DNA from: Sandaracinaceae bacterium
GTDB taxonomy: Bacteria; Myxococcota_A; Polyangia; Polyangiales; Sandaracinaceae
Reading direction: 5' to 3'
Assembly (NCBI GenBank): GCA_019637095.1
Contig: JAHBWG010000064.1
Coordinates: 1-55,184, forward strand
DNA length: 55,184 bases
The position numbers and the translations under genes were made by a program. Below, piece after piece: positions 44,838 through 52,485 of this stretch; position 1 is the first letter of the stretch; each line of letters starts with the position of its first letter. Under the pieces are notes generated by a model. That model did not search any database. It was given only the letters and a program-made list of their open reading frames with translations, and had not been told where the DNA came from.

Positions 44838-45988
44838 GGCGGATCGCGCTCGCCCTCGCGCTCTCGTCGGCGACCGCCTCGGTCGCGCTCGCGCACCCGG
44901 TCCGCGTCGGTCGCTACGCGGAGATCCCCTACGGCATCGATCCGGCGCACCCGCACCCGATGGTGGCGGGAGGGCCCGCGCGCGCGGGGCGGCTGCGCGG
45001 GCGCGCGCCGCTCGAGCGGCCGGATCGCATCTGGGAGCGCGAGCTCTCGCAGCGCCGGCCGCGCGGCCCGACGATCGGCGCGGACGGGACGCTCTACTTC
45101 GCGACGGATCGCGGGCTCGTCGCGCTCGACGCGGACGGCATCGAGCGCTGGGCGGTGGGGCAATGGCACTTGCCCGCTGCGCCGAGCCTGACCCCGGCGG
45201 GGCACGTCGTCGCGGTGTCGCGCGAGGGGTTCGTGATCGACGTGACCCCCGAGGGGGTCGTGCATCGCACCGCGAGCCTCGGCGAGCCGGTGCGCGGCGC
45301 GCCGCTCGTCCTCGACGACGGCTCGGTGATCGTCGGCACGCTCGCCTCGCGCGTCCATCGGCTCGACGCGAGCCTGCGCCGGACGGCGGTGACGGCGGTC
45401 CCCGAGAGCGTGACCGCCGCCCTCGCGCGCACGCGGCGTGGCGGCTTCGCCGCGTCGGCGGGCCGCTGGCTCGTCCTGCTGTCGCCGGACGTGCGCTCCC
45501 TCCGCCAGATCTCGCTCGGCGTGCGCGCCTCCGGGCACCCCGCGGTCGCCGACGACGGCACGGTCTGGGTGCCGACCGCGGACGGAGTGCTCTTCGCGAT
45601 CGACGGCCGCGGCCGCGTCCGCACGCGCACCGAGCTCGGCGCGCGCCACTACGACGACGCGGGGCTCGCGATCGGGCGCGACGGCGCGGTGCGCGTCCCG
45701 ACCAACGGCGGCGGCGTGATCTGCGTCGGGCCGGGCGGCACGCCGCGCTGGAGCGCGGCGACGGACACCGTGTTCATGGGACCCGCCGCCATCGACGAAG
45801 ACGACACCACGCTCGTCGTCGATCGCGGCGCGCGACTCTACGCGTTCGGCGCCGACGGCGCCGAGCGCTGGCGGCTGCTGCTCGGCGCGTACACGTACGA
45901 CGCGCCGGTGCTCGGCGCGAACGGGACGCTCTACGTCAGCACCGAGCGCGGCGTCGTGCAGGCGTGGCGGCGCACGGACGCGGAGTGA
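44834..45988 (+). CDS. Secreted PQQ-like beta-propeller protein
   Basis: A 384-residue protein with a signal peptide ending in VALAH. The rest is a run of about seven blades with repeated GxDGTLYFATDRG, DGSVIVGTLASRVH, DDGTVWVPTADGVLFAID and NGTLYVSTERGVVQAW blocks, the tryptophan-poor PQQ/BamB-like type. It may bind a ligand or scaffold outside the membrane, possibly as the input partner of the kinase encoded just upstream (inference). GTG start in the kinase stop codon. Confidence 0.85.
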
Positions 45989-46039
45989 GCCGCGCGCCCG
46001 GCGGGAGCGTGCTCGAGCGGCGAGGCACCGCTCGGCGAG

Positions 46040-46741
46040 TCACGCGACGAGCCGCTCGGCCGGAGGCAGCCCGACCGCCACGACCGCGCGCGGTCCGTCC
46101 TCGAGCGCGAGCGAGCTGCGCAGCAGGCGCCCGAGCTCGTCGGGCGGGACGTCCGCGAGCTCCCCGCCGTACTGATCGAAGCAGAGCGAGGTGACGAACC
46201 GGGCGAGCTCCGCCCAGCCGGCGTTGCGCGGCAGCACCCCGCAGGTCGTGGCCAAGAGGAGCGCGCCGGGCTCGAGGCGCACCACGTCCGTCGCCGCGCG
46301 CCCGCTGCGCACCGCCTCGACGCCGACCGCCTCGTACGGCGCCACGCCGTCGCGCGGGTCGTGGTGCAGGATCGCGGGCAGGCTCACGTTGAGCAGCTCG
46401 GCGAGGCAGCCGCGGGGCCCGACGCGCAGGATGCCGAGCTCGCACGCGTCGATGCGATCGCCGAAGCGGTGCGCGAGCGCGCGCGCGGTGCGGACCGGGT
46501 CGAGCCCGCGCTCGGCCGCCGCGCGCACGACCGCGTCGACCGAGCTCGCCTCGAGCGCGCGGTCCGGGGGGCTGCCGACGAGGACCACGGTGGTCCAGCC
46601 GAGCCGATCGGTGACGACGTGCCAGCTCGCGCCGCGCTCGACCGTCCCCGAGATGCGGACGGCGCCGCGCGCGAGCGATGCGATCGGAGCGCGGGTCGCG
46701 TCACCGCGCGCGGACCCCGAGGAGAAGCCACGAGAAGGCAT
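46040..46741 (-). CDS. SpoIIE/PP2C-like protein, probably degenerate
   Basis: A 233-residue cytoplasmic protein. It has the PP2C/SpoIIE order: DRLGWTTVVLVGSPP, a helix with VRTARALAHRFGD, LGILRVGPRG, a ghp-like SLPAILHHDPRDG, and LEPGALLLATTCGVL where active members have TDG. The metal-binding Asp in that last motif is Cys here, and the other Asp motifs are also weak. It may bind but not hydrolyse phospho-proteins. It is convergent with the kinase operon, so a link to kinase signalling is tempting but unproven. ATG start; an upstream start gives a low-complexity extension. Confidence 0.5.
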   Translation of the reverse strand: MPSRGFSSGSARGDATRAPIASLARGAVRISGTVERGASWHVVTDRLGWTTVVLVGSPPDRALEASSVDAVVRAAAERGLDPVRTARALAHRFGDRIDACELGILRVGPRGCLAELLNVSLPAILHHDPRDGVAPYEAVGVEAVRSGRAATDVVRLEPGALLLATTCGVLPRNAGWAELARFVTSLCFDQYGGELADVPPDELGRLLRSSLALEDGPRAVVAVGLPPAERLVA

Positions 46742-46928
46742 ATGCGCGACACCAATGCAGGCCGCGTGCCCGGCGTGGCCCGCGCCTCGGCGGGCGCGGA
46801 AGCTGCGCAATTCTCGGACATCGGGGCCTGCGCCGCGTCACTGAGCGTGGACCGTCACCACCTCGTCGCCATGCACATTCGAACCCGACGTTTTCGGATC
46901 TGCACCGCTCGCAGTAGGCTTGGACGCG

Positions 46929-49601
46929 ATGCGAAGCGGACGCTGGGTCGTGCCCGTCGGGCTCCTGGTCGTGGTCGGCTGTACGGTCAACGATCCGCCG
47001 GACCGCATCGACGCGACGGTGCCGGGCTTCGACGCGGGCACCGACGCGGGGCCCGGCGACGCCGGCTACGACGCGGGCCACGACGCCGGCCCGTTCGACG
47101 GCGGGCCGAGCGGCTGCCTCGAGGAGGAGGCGTGCGGCGATGGGCTCGACGACGACTGCGACGGCCGCGTCGACGAGGGCTGCGGGTGCGCGCCGGGCGA
47201 TCGCGCGCCGTGCTTCCTCGCGCCGGGGCGCTTCCGCAACGTGGGGCTGTGTCGGGACGGCGAGATGGTGTGCGAGGGCTTCGAGTTCGGCGAGTGGGGC
47301 CCGTGCGTCGGGGCGGTCGGCCCGGCGCCCGAGGTCTGCGACGCCGCCGGGCTCGACGAGGACTGCGACGGCGCCTCGAACAACGGCTGCGGCTGCGCCG
47401 AGGGCGACCCGGACCTGCCGTGCGGCACCGACGTCGGCGCGTGCGTCGCCGGCGTGCAGCGCTGCATCGCCGGGACGCGCACCGCGTGCGAGGGCGCGGT
47501 CGGGCCCGTCAGCGAGACTTGCAATGGGATCGACGACGACTGCGACGGGAGCACCGACGAGGGGCTCGTGCGCGCGTGCGGCCTGTCGGTCGGCGCCTGC
47601 CGCATGGGCACCGAGACGTGCGAGGGCGGGCGCTTCGGCGAGTGCCGCGGCGCGGTCGCGCCGTCCGAGGAGGTCTGCAACGGGGCCGACGACGACTGCG
47701 ACGGCAGGGTCGACGAGGACGCGCGCGCGATCTGCGGGACGGACGTCGGCGCCTGCCAGGCGGGGACGCGGGCGTGCGTCGGCGGGATGCTCGAGGACTG
47801 TGTCGGGGCGATCGGGCCGAGCGCCGAGACGTGCAACGACATCGACGACGACTGCGACGGGCGCACCGACGAGGACCTCGTGCGCGCGTGCGGCTCGCCC
47901 GTCGGCGCCTGCACCGTGGGCACCGAGACGTGCGCCGCGGGCGCGTGGGGCGCGTGCGCGGGCTCGATCCCGCCGCGCGCCGAGACGTGCGACGGAACCG
48001 ACGACGACTGCGACGGGAGCGTGGACGAGGGCTGTCCGTGCACCGCGGGCACGATGCGCGCGTGCGGCACGAGCGAGGGGCGCTGCGAGCCCGGGACGCA
48101 GGCGTGCAGCGCCGGCGGGACGTGGGGCGCCTGCGTCGACGCGATCCTGCCGCGCGTCGAGACGTGCGACGGGACGGACGACGACTGCGACGGGACCGTC
48201 GACGAGGGCTGCGACTGCATGCTCGGCGCGACGCGCCCGTGCGGCAGCATGGTGGGCGAGTGCCGGCTGGGCATGCAGGCCTGCGATGACGAGGGCCAGT
48301 GGGCCGTCTGCACGGGCGGCGCGGGCCCGTCACCGGAGATCTGCAATGGGCGCGACGACGACTGCGACGGCGCGATCGACGAGGGGCGCGTGTGCCCGCC
48401 GCGGCCGCCCGTCGTGACGTGCCCGGGCGCGCAGTCCGGGGTCGTCGGCGCGACGCTCGCGCTGATGGGCGGGGCGACCGACCCCGACGGCGGCCCGATC
48501 ACCTACCGCTGGACGGTGGTCACGCGGCCGATGGGCTCCTTCGCGGCGCCGACGCCGAGCGACGCCGCCGTCTCGAGCTTCGTCCCCGACGAGGCGGGGA
48601 CCTACACGCTCCAGCTCTGCGCGACCGACGACACCGGGCTGCGCGCGTGCTGTACCGCGCAAGTGACGGCGACGCCGTCGTGCGCGGTCCCGCCCGCCGC
48701 GCCGACCGTCACGCTCTGCGGGACGAGCTGGGATCGGCGCCCGGTGGTGCAGTTCACGCCGGTGCCCGCCGGGATCGAGTACCGCCTGTTCTTCGAGGGG
48801 ACGCCCTACGCGACGGTCGCGACCGCCGGGCACAACTACCACCGCCCGGCGAGCCCGCTCTCCGCCGGCGCCCCGCCGCCCGGTGCCCTGTCGACGATCG
48901 TCGCGCGCGCCTGCCGCTCGGCCGACCCGGCCTGCTGCTCGGCCGGCGTCTCGACCCAGGTGCGCATGGTCGAGGAGTGCACGACGCCGATCCCGCCGAC
49001 GCCGTCCAACGTGGTGTTCAGCGAGTACGTCATCGACGGCGCTCCAAGTGAGGCGGGCGAGGCGATCGAGATCACCAACCTGAGCCACTGCCCGGTCGCG
49101 CTCGACGGCAACCACTTCGGCTACTGCAACTCGACGTGCGCGAGCACCTCGTACCGGTGGATGAACTTCGGCGCGGCCGACGTGATCCCACCCCGGGGCG
49201 TCTACGTCGCGATCCGGGATCGCAGCGTCTCCACGTGCAGCTTCCCGTTCCTCGGGGCCGAGAGCCCGGCGCTCTTCGGGCTGCGCGTCAGCCGGCTCAC
49301 GATGGCTGGACCGAACACCATCAGCGGGTGGTTCGTCAACAACCCCAACCCGCCCGGGCGGCTCCGCGTCGCCACCGGCGAGTGGGTCGACATCCTCACC
49401 GGGACGACGCTCGCGCAGGTCTATCCCTACTCGAACCTGGCGCCCGAGTGCTCCTCGATCGGCTTCAACGCGAGCGGCGACGCGTGCGGGAACATCGGCG
49501 CCGGGGCGGTCCCGACGCAGGTCTTGACGCCCAACCAGCTCGGGCGCCTCTGGCACCCCTGCGACGCGGTGAGCTCGCCCAACCCGCCCGGCTGCATGTA
49601 G
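46929..49601 (+). CDS. MopE-repeat lipoprotein with PKD-like and lamin-tail-like domains
   Basis: An 890-residue lipoprotein (lipobox VVGC, Cys18) with a long Asp-Ala-Gly linker. Then come eight repeats of the MopE/metal-binding type, each with (D/E)DCDG and a following acidic-Glu-Gly turn, such as CNGIDDDCDGSTDEG. A PKD-like domain (PPVVTCPGAQSGVVGATLAL) comes next, then a beta domain, and a C-terminal lamin-tail-like domain (VVFSEYVIDGAPSEAGE, IEITNLSHCPVAL). Similar repeats in other proteins bind calcium or copper. The ATG is chosen over a TTG nine bases earlier. Surface attachment is expected. Confidence 0.85.
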   Translation: MRSGRWVVPVGLLVVVGCTVNDPPDRIDATVPGFDAGTDAGPGDAGYDAGHDAGPFDGGPSGCLEEEACGDGLDDDCDGRVDEGCGCAPGDRAPCFLAPGRFRNVGLCRDGEMVCEGFEFGEWGPCVGAVGPAPEVCDAAGLDEDCDGASNNGCGCAEGDPDLPCGTDVGACVAGVQRCIAGTRTACEGAVGPVSETCNGIDDDCDGSTDEGLVRACGLSVGACRMGTETCEGGRFGECRGAVAPSEEVCNGADDDCDGRVDEDARAICGTDVGACQAGTRACVGGMLEDCVGAIGPSAETCNDIDDDCDGRTDEDLVRACGSPVGACTVGTETCAAGAWGACAGSIPPRAETCDGTDDDCDGSVDEGCPCTAGTMRACGTSEGRCEPGTQACSAGGTWGACVDAILPRVETCDGTDDDCDGTVDEGCDCMLGATRPCGSMVGECRLGMQACDDEGQWAVCTGGAGPSPEICNGRDDDCDGAIDEGRVCPPRPPVVTCPGAQSGVVGATLALMGGATDPDGGPITYRWTVVTRPMGSFAAPTPSDAAVSSFVPDEAGTYTLQLCATDDTGLRACCTAQVTATPSCAVPPAAPTVTLCGTSWDRRPVVQFTPVPAGIEYRLFFEGTPYATVATAGHNYHRPASPLSAGAPPPGALSTIVARACRSADPACCSAGVSTQVRMVEECTTPIPPTPSNVVFSEYVIDGAPSEAGEAIEITNLSHCPVALDGNHFGYCNSTCASTSYRWMNFGAADVIPPRGVYVAIRDRSVSTCSFPFLGAESPALFGLRVSRLTMAGPNTISGWFVNNPNPPGRLRVATGEWVDILTGTTLAQVYPYSNLAPECSSIGFNASGDACGNIGAGAVPTQVLTPNQLGRLWHPCDAVSSPNPPGCM

Positions 49602-49635
49602 CGCCGCGCGCGCGCGCGGCTACGCTCGCGCTCCC

Positions 49636-50667
49636 GTGGACGTCGCCGACCTCGACTACGAGCTGCCCGAGGAGCTCATCGCCCAGCGCCCGCTCGAGGC
49701 GCGCGACGCCGCGCGCCTGCTCGTCGTCGACGGCGAGCGCACCGCGCACGCGAGCGTCGGCGCGCTGCCCTCGCTGCTGTCGCCCTCGCTGTTCGTCGTC
49801 AACGACACGCGCGTGCTGAGCGCGCGCCTGCGCGGCCGCAAGGCGGCGAGCGGCGGCGAGGTCGAGGTGCTCCTCGTCGAGCGCCTCTCGCCGCCCGGCA
49901 CGACCGAGCGCTGGTCCGCCCTCGCGCGCGCGAGCAAGCCGCTGCGCCCGGGCGCCGCGCTCGCCCTCGGCGCGATCCGCGCGACCGTGGAGGACAAGCG
50001 CGACGGACACGTCGTCCTCGCGCTGTCCGCCGACGAGCCGATCGACGCGATCCTCGAGCGCGAGGGCGAGGTGCCTCTGCCGCCGTACATCCGCCGCGAC
50101 GTCGAGCCCGCCGATCGCGCGGCGTACCAGACCGTCTTCGCGGCGCACCCCGGCGCGGTCGCCGCGCCGACCGCGGGGCTGCACTTCACGCCGGCGCTCC
50201 TCGACGCGCTCGCCGCCGCCGGCCACGAGCTCGCCGCGATCACCCTGCACGTCGGCCCGGGCACGTTCCGCCCGGTGAAGGCCGCGCGGCTCGAGGACCA
50301 CCCGATGCACGTCGAGCGCTACGCGATCGCGCCCGCGACGGTCGAGGCGATCGCGCGCGCCAAGCGCGAAGGCCGCGCGGTCGTCGCGGTCGGCACGACC
50401 GTCGTGCGCACCCTCGAGGCGGCCGCGAAAGAGGGCGCGATCCGCGCCGGGGAGGGCGCCACCGACCTCTTCATCCGGCCCCCGTTCGAGTTCCGCGTGA
50501 TCGACGCGCTGCTCACCAACTTCCACCTCCCGCGCTCCACGCTGCTCGCGCTCGTGATGGCCTTCGCGGGCGTCGCGCCGACGCGGGCCGCGTACGCCGA
50601 GGCGGTGCGTGCGCGCTACCGCTTCTTCAGCTACGGCGACGCGATGCTCGTCCGGAGCCGCGCGTGA
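49636..50667 (+). CDS. queA: S-adenosylmethionine:tRNA ribosyltransferase-isomerase
   Basis: A 343-residue QueA with a GTG start. Marks include DLDYELPEELIAQRPLEARD, VNDTRVLSARLRG, TAGLHFTPALLDAL, HVGPGTFRPV, EFRVIDALLTNFHLPRSTL and RYRFFSYGDAMLV. It adds the cyclopentene-forming ribosyl unit to preQ1 in tRNA, the penultimate step to queuosine. The stop overlaps the GTG of tgt. Confidence 0.97.
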   Translation: MDVADLDYELPEELIAQRPLEARDAARLLVVDGERTAHASVGALPSLLSPSLFVVNDTRVLSARLRGRKAASGGEVEVLLVERLSPPGTTERWSALARASKPLRPGAALALGAIRATVEDKRDGHVVLALSADEPIDAILEREGEVPLPPYIRRDVEPADRAAYQTVFAAHPGAVAAPTAGLHFTPALLDALAAAGHELAAITLHVGPGTFRPVKAARLEDHPMHVERYAIAPATVEAIARAKREGRAVVAVGTTVVRTLEAAAKEGAIRAGEGATDLFIRPPFEFRVIDALLTNFHLPRSTLLALVMAFAGVAPTRAAYAEAVRARYRFFSYGDAMLVRSRA

Positions 50668-51848
50668 GGCCGGGGTTCGCGTTCGCGTGCGGCGCGACCG
50701 ACGGCGTCGCGCGGCGCGGCACGTTCACCACGCCGAGCGCGGTGGTCGAGACGCCGGCGTTCATGCCCGTCGGCACGCTCGGCACCGTCAAGGGGCTCAG
50801 CCCCGCGGAGGTCGAGGCGACCGGCGCGCGCCTGATCCTCGCGAACACCTACCACCTCTGGCTCCGGCCCGGCGCCGAGCGCGTCGCCGCGCGCGGCGGC
50901 GTGAAGCGCTTCATGGCCTGGCCGCACGCGCTGCTCACCGACAGCGGCGGCTTCCAGGTGTTCAGCCTCGCGAGCGCCAACCGCGTCGACGACGACGGCG
51001 TCACCTTCAAGTCGCACCTCGACGGCGCGAGGCTGCGGCTCACCCCCGAGGAGTCGATGCGCGTCCAGGGCCTGCTCGGCGCGGACGTCGCGATGCTCTT
51101 CGACGAGTGCCCCCCCGCGGACGCGGCGCGCGACGTCATCGAGCGCGCGATGCGCCGCACGAGCGCGTGGGCGGCCCGCTGCCTCGCGACGCCCGGGCCC
51201 GCCGCGCAGGCGCGCTTCGGCATCGTGCAGGGCGGCACGCACGTGGACCTGCGCCTCGCGCACCTCGACGACATCGCGGCGCTCGACGTCGACGGCGTCG
51301 CGCTCGGCGGGCTGTCCGTCGGCGAGCCGATCGTCGAGATGTACCGCGTGCTCTCGGAGGTCGCGCCCCGCATGCCCGCCGACCGGCCGCGCTACCTGAT
51401 GGGCGTCGGCACGCCCGCGGATCTCGTGACGGCGATCGGGCACGGCGTCGATCTCTTCGACTGCGTGCTGCCGACCCGCAACGCGCGCAGCGGGCAGGCG
51501 CTGACGTGGTCGGGGCGCGTGAACCTGCGCCAGGCCCGGCACAAGGACGACGACACCGCGCTCGACCCGACGTGCGGTTGCCCCACCTGCGCCACGTTCT
51601 CGCGCGCCTACCTGAACCACCTCGTGCGCGCCAAGGAGATGCTCGGGCCGCGCCTCCTCACGCAACACAACTTGCACTTCTATGGGGAGCTCACGCGCGC
51701 CGCGCGCGCGGCGATCGAGCACGGTGAGTATGCGCGCTGGGCCGCCGCCACGCTCGCGCGGATGCGCGAGCGCGACGAGGTCGGCCCGGCCGATCCCAGC
51801 GCGCGCTCGCCGCGCACCGCCGCGCACGCGGGGCGCGAATCGGAGTAG
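50664..51848 (+). CDS. tgt: Queuine/preQ1 tRNA-ribosyltransferase
   Basis: A 394-residue Tgt. It has TPAFMPVGTLGTVKG, NTYHLWLRPGAE, the base-binding TDSGGFQVFSL, GIVQGG, and the catalytic Asp in LFDCVLPTRNARSG. The zinc site is CGCPTCATFSRAYLNHL plus a later His. It exchanges G34 in GUN-anticodon tRNAs for preQ1, upstream of QueA. The C-terminal 25 residues are a low-complexity extension beyond the usual end. GTG start inside the queA stop. Confidence 0.97.
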   Translation: MRPGFAFACGATDGVARRGTFTTPSAVVETPAFMPVGTLGTVKGLSPAEVEATGARLILANTYHLWLRPGAERVAARGGVKRFMAWPHALLTDSGGFQVFSLASANRVDDDGVTFKSHLDGARLRLTPEESMRVQGLLGADVAMLFDECPPADAARDVIERAMRRTSAWAARCLATPGPAAQARFGIVQGGTHVDLRLAHLDDIAALDVDGVALGGLSVGEPIVEMYRVLSEVAPRMPADRPRYLMGVGTPADLVTAIGHGVDLFDCVLPTRNARSGQALTWSGRVNLRQARHKDDDTALDPTCGCPTCATFSRAYLNHLVRAKEMLGPRLLTQHNLHFYGELTRAARAAIEHGEYARWAAATLARMRERDEVGPADPSARSPRTAAHAGRESE

Positions 51849-51898
51849 CCTCGGTGCGCCGCGGCTTCGCGCCGCCCCGACGACGGAGACCCCGCGCC

Positions 51899-52453
51899 AT
51901 GGACGCCATCGAGCTGCTCGAGACCCGCGCTTCGCAAGGAAAGCTGACCGCGCCCGCGCCCGACGACGCCGCGCTCGCCGCGATCGTCGACGCGGCGCTG
52001 CGCGCGCCCGATCACGGCGCGCTCCGCCCGTGGCGCGTCCTCGCGATCCGCGGCGAGGGGCTCGCGCGGCTCGGCGCCCTCTTCGCCGGCTCGCTCGCGC
52101 GCAAGGATCCGGCGGCGGACGCCGAGGCGCTCCGGCGGGCCGCGGACAAGGCGCTGCGCGCGCCGCTCGTCGTCGTGATCGCCGCGACCCCGCGCCTCGG
52201 GAAGATCCCCGAGATCGAGCAGGTGCTCGCGGCCGGCGCGCTCGCGCACGGGATCTTGCTCGGCCTGCACGCCCGCGGGTTCGGCGGGATCTGGCGGACG
52301 GGTGATCCGGCGTACGACCCCGAGGTGAAGCGCGCGCTCGGCCTCGCGCCCGAGGACCACCTCGTCGCGTTCCTCTACTGCGGTACCCCCGCGCAGCCCG
52401 CGCCGGCCGCCTCGCGCCCGAAGGCGGCCGACCTCCTCCGTCGCTGGCCGTGA
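51899..52453 (+). CDS. YdjA-like nitroreductase
   Basis: A 184-residue FMN enzyme matching the size and layout of E. coli YdjA: MDAIELLETRASQGKL, AALRAPDHGALRPWR, and LHARGFGGIWRTGD. The missing loop that other nitroreductases have is typical of this minimal subgroup. It probably reduces quinones or nitro compounds, physiological role unclear. A GGAGA site precedes the ATG, which is preferred over an in-frame start 45 bases upstream. Confidence 0.9.
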   Translation: MDAIELLETRASQGKLTAPAPDDAALAAIVDAALRAPDHGALRPWRVLAIRGEGLARLGALFAGSLARKDPAADAEALRRAADKALRAPLVVVIAATPRLGKIPEIEQVLAAGALAHGILLGLHARGFGGIWRTGDPAYDPEVKRALGLAPEDHLVAFLYCGTPAQPAPAASRPKAADLLRRWP

Positions 52454-52485
52454 CGCCAAGGGGCGGGGTCGGACGCGGCCTCAGC

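Noticed and set aside
46929-48400. CRISPR-like periodic repeats
   Set aside because: The period is the coding repeat of the MopE domains, imperfect at DNA level, with no uniform spacers.
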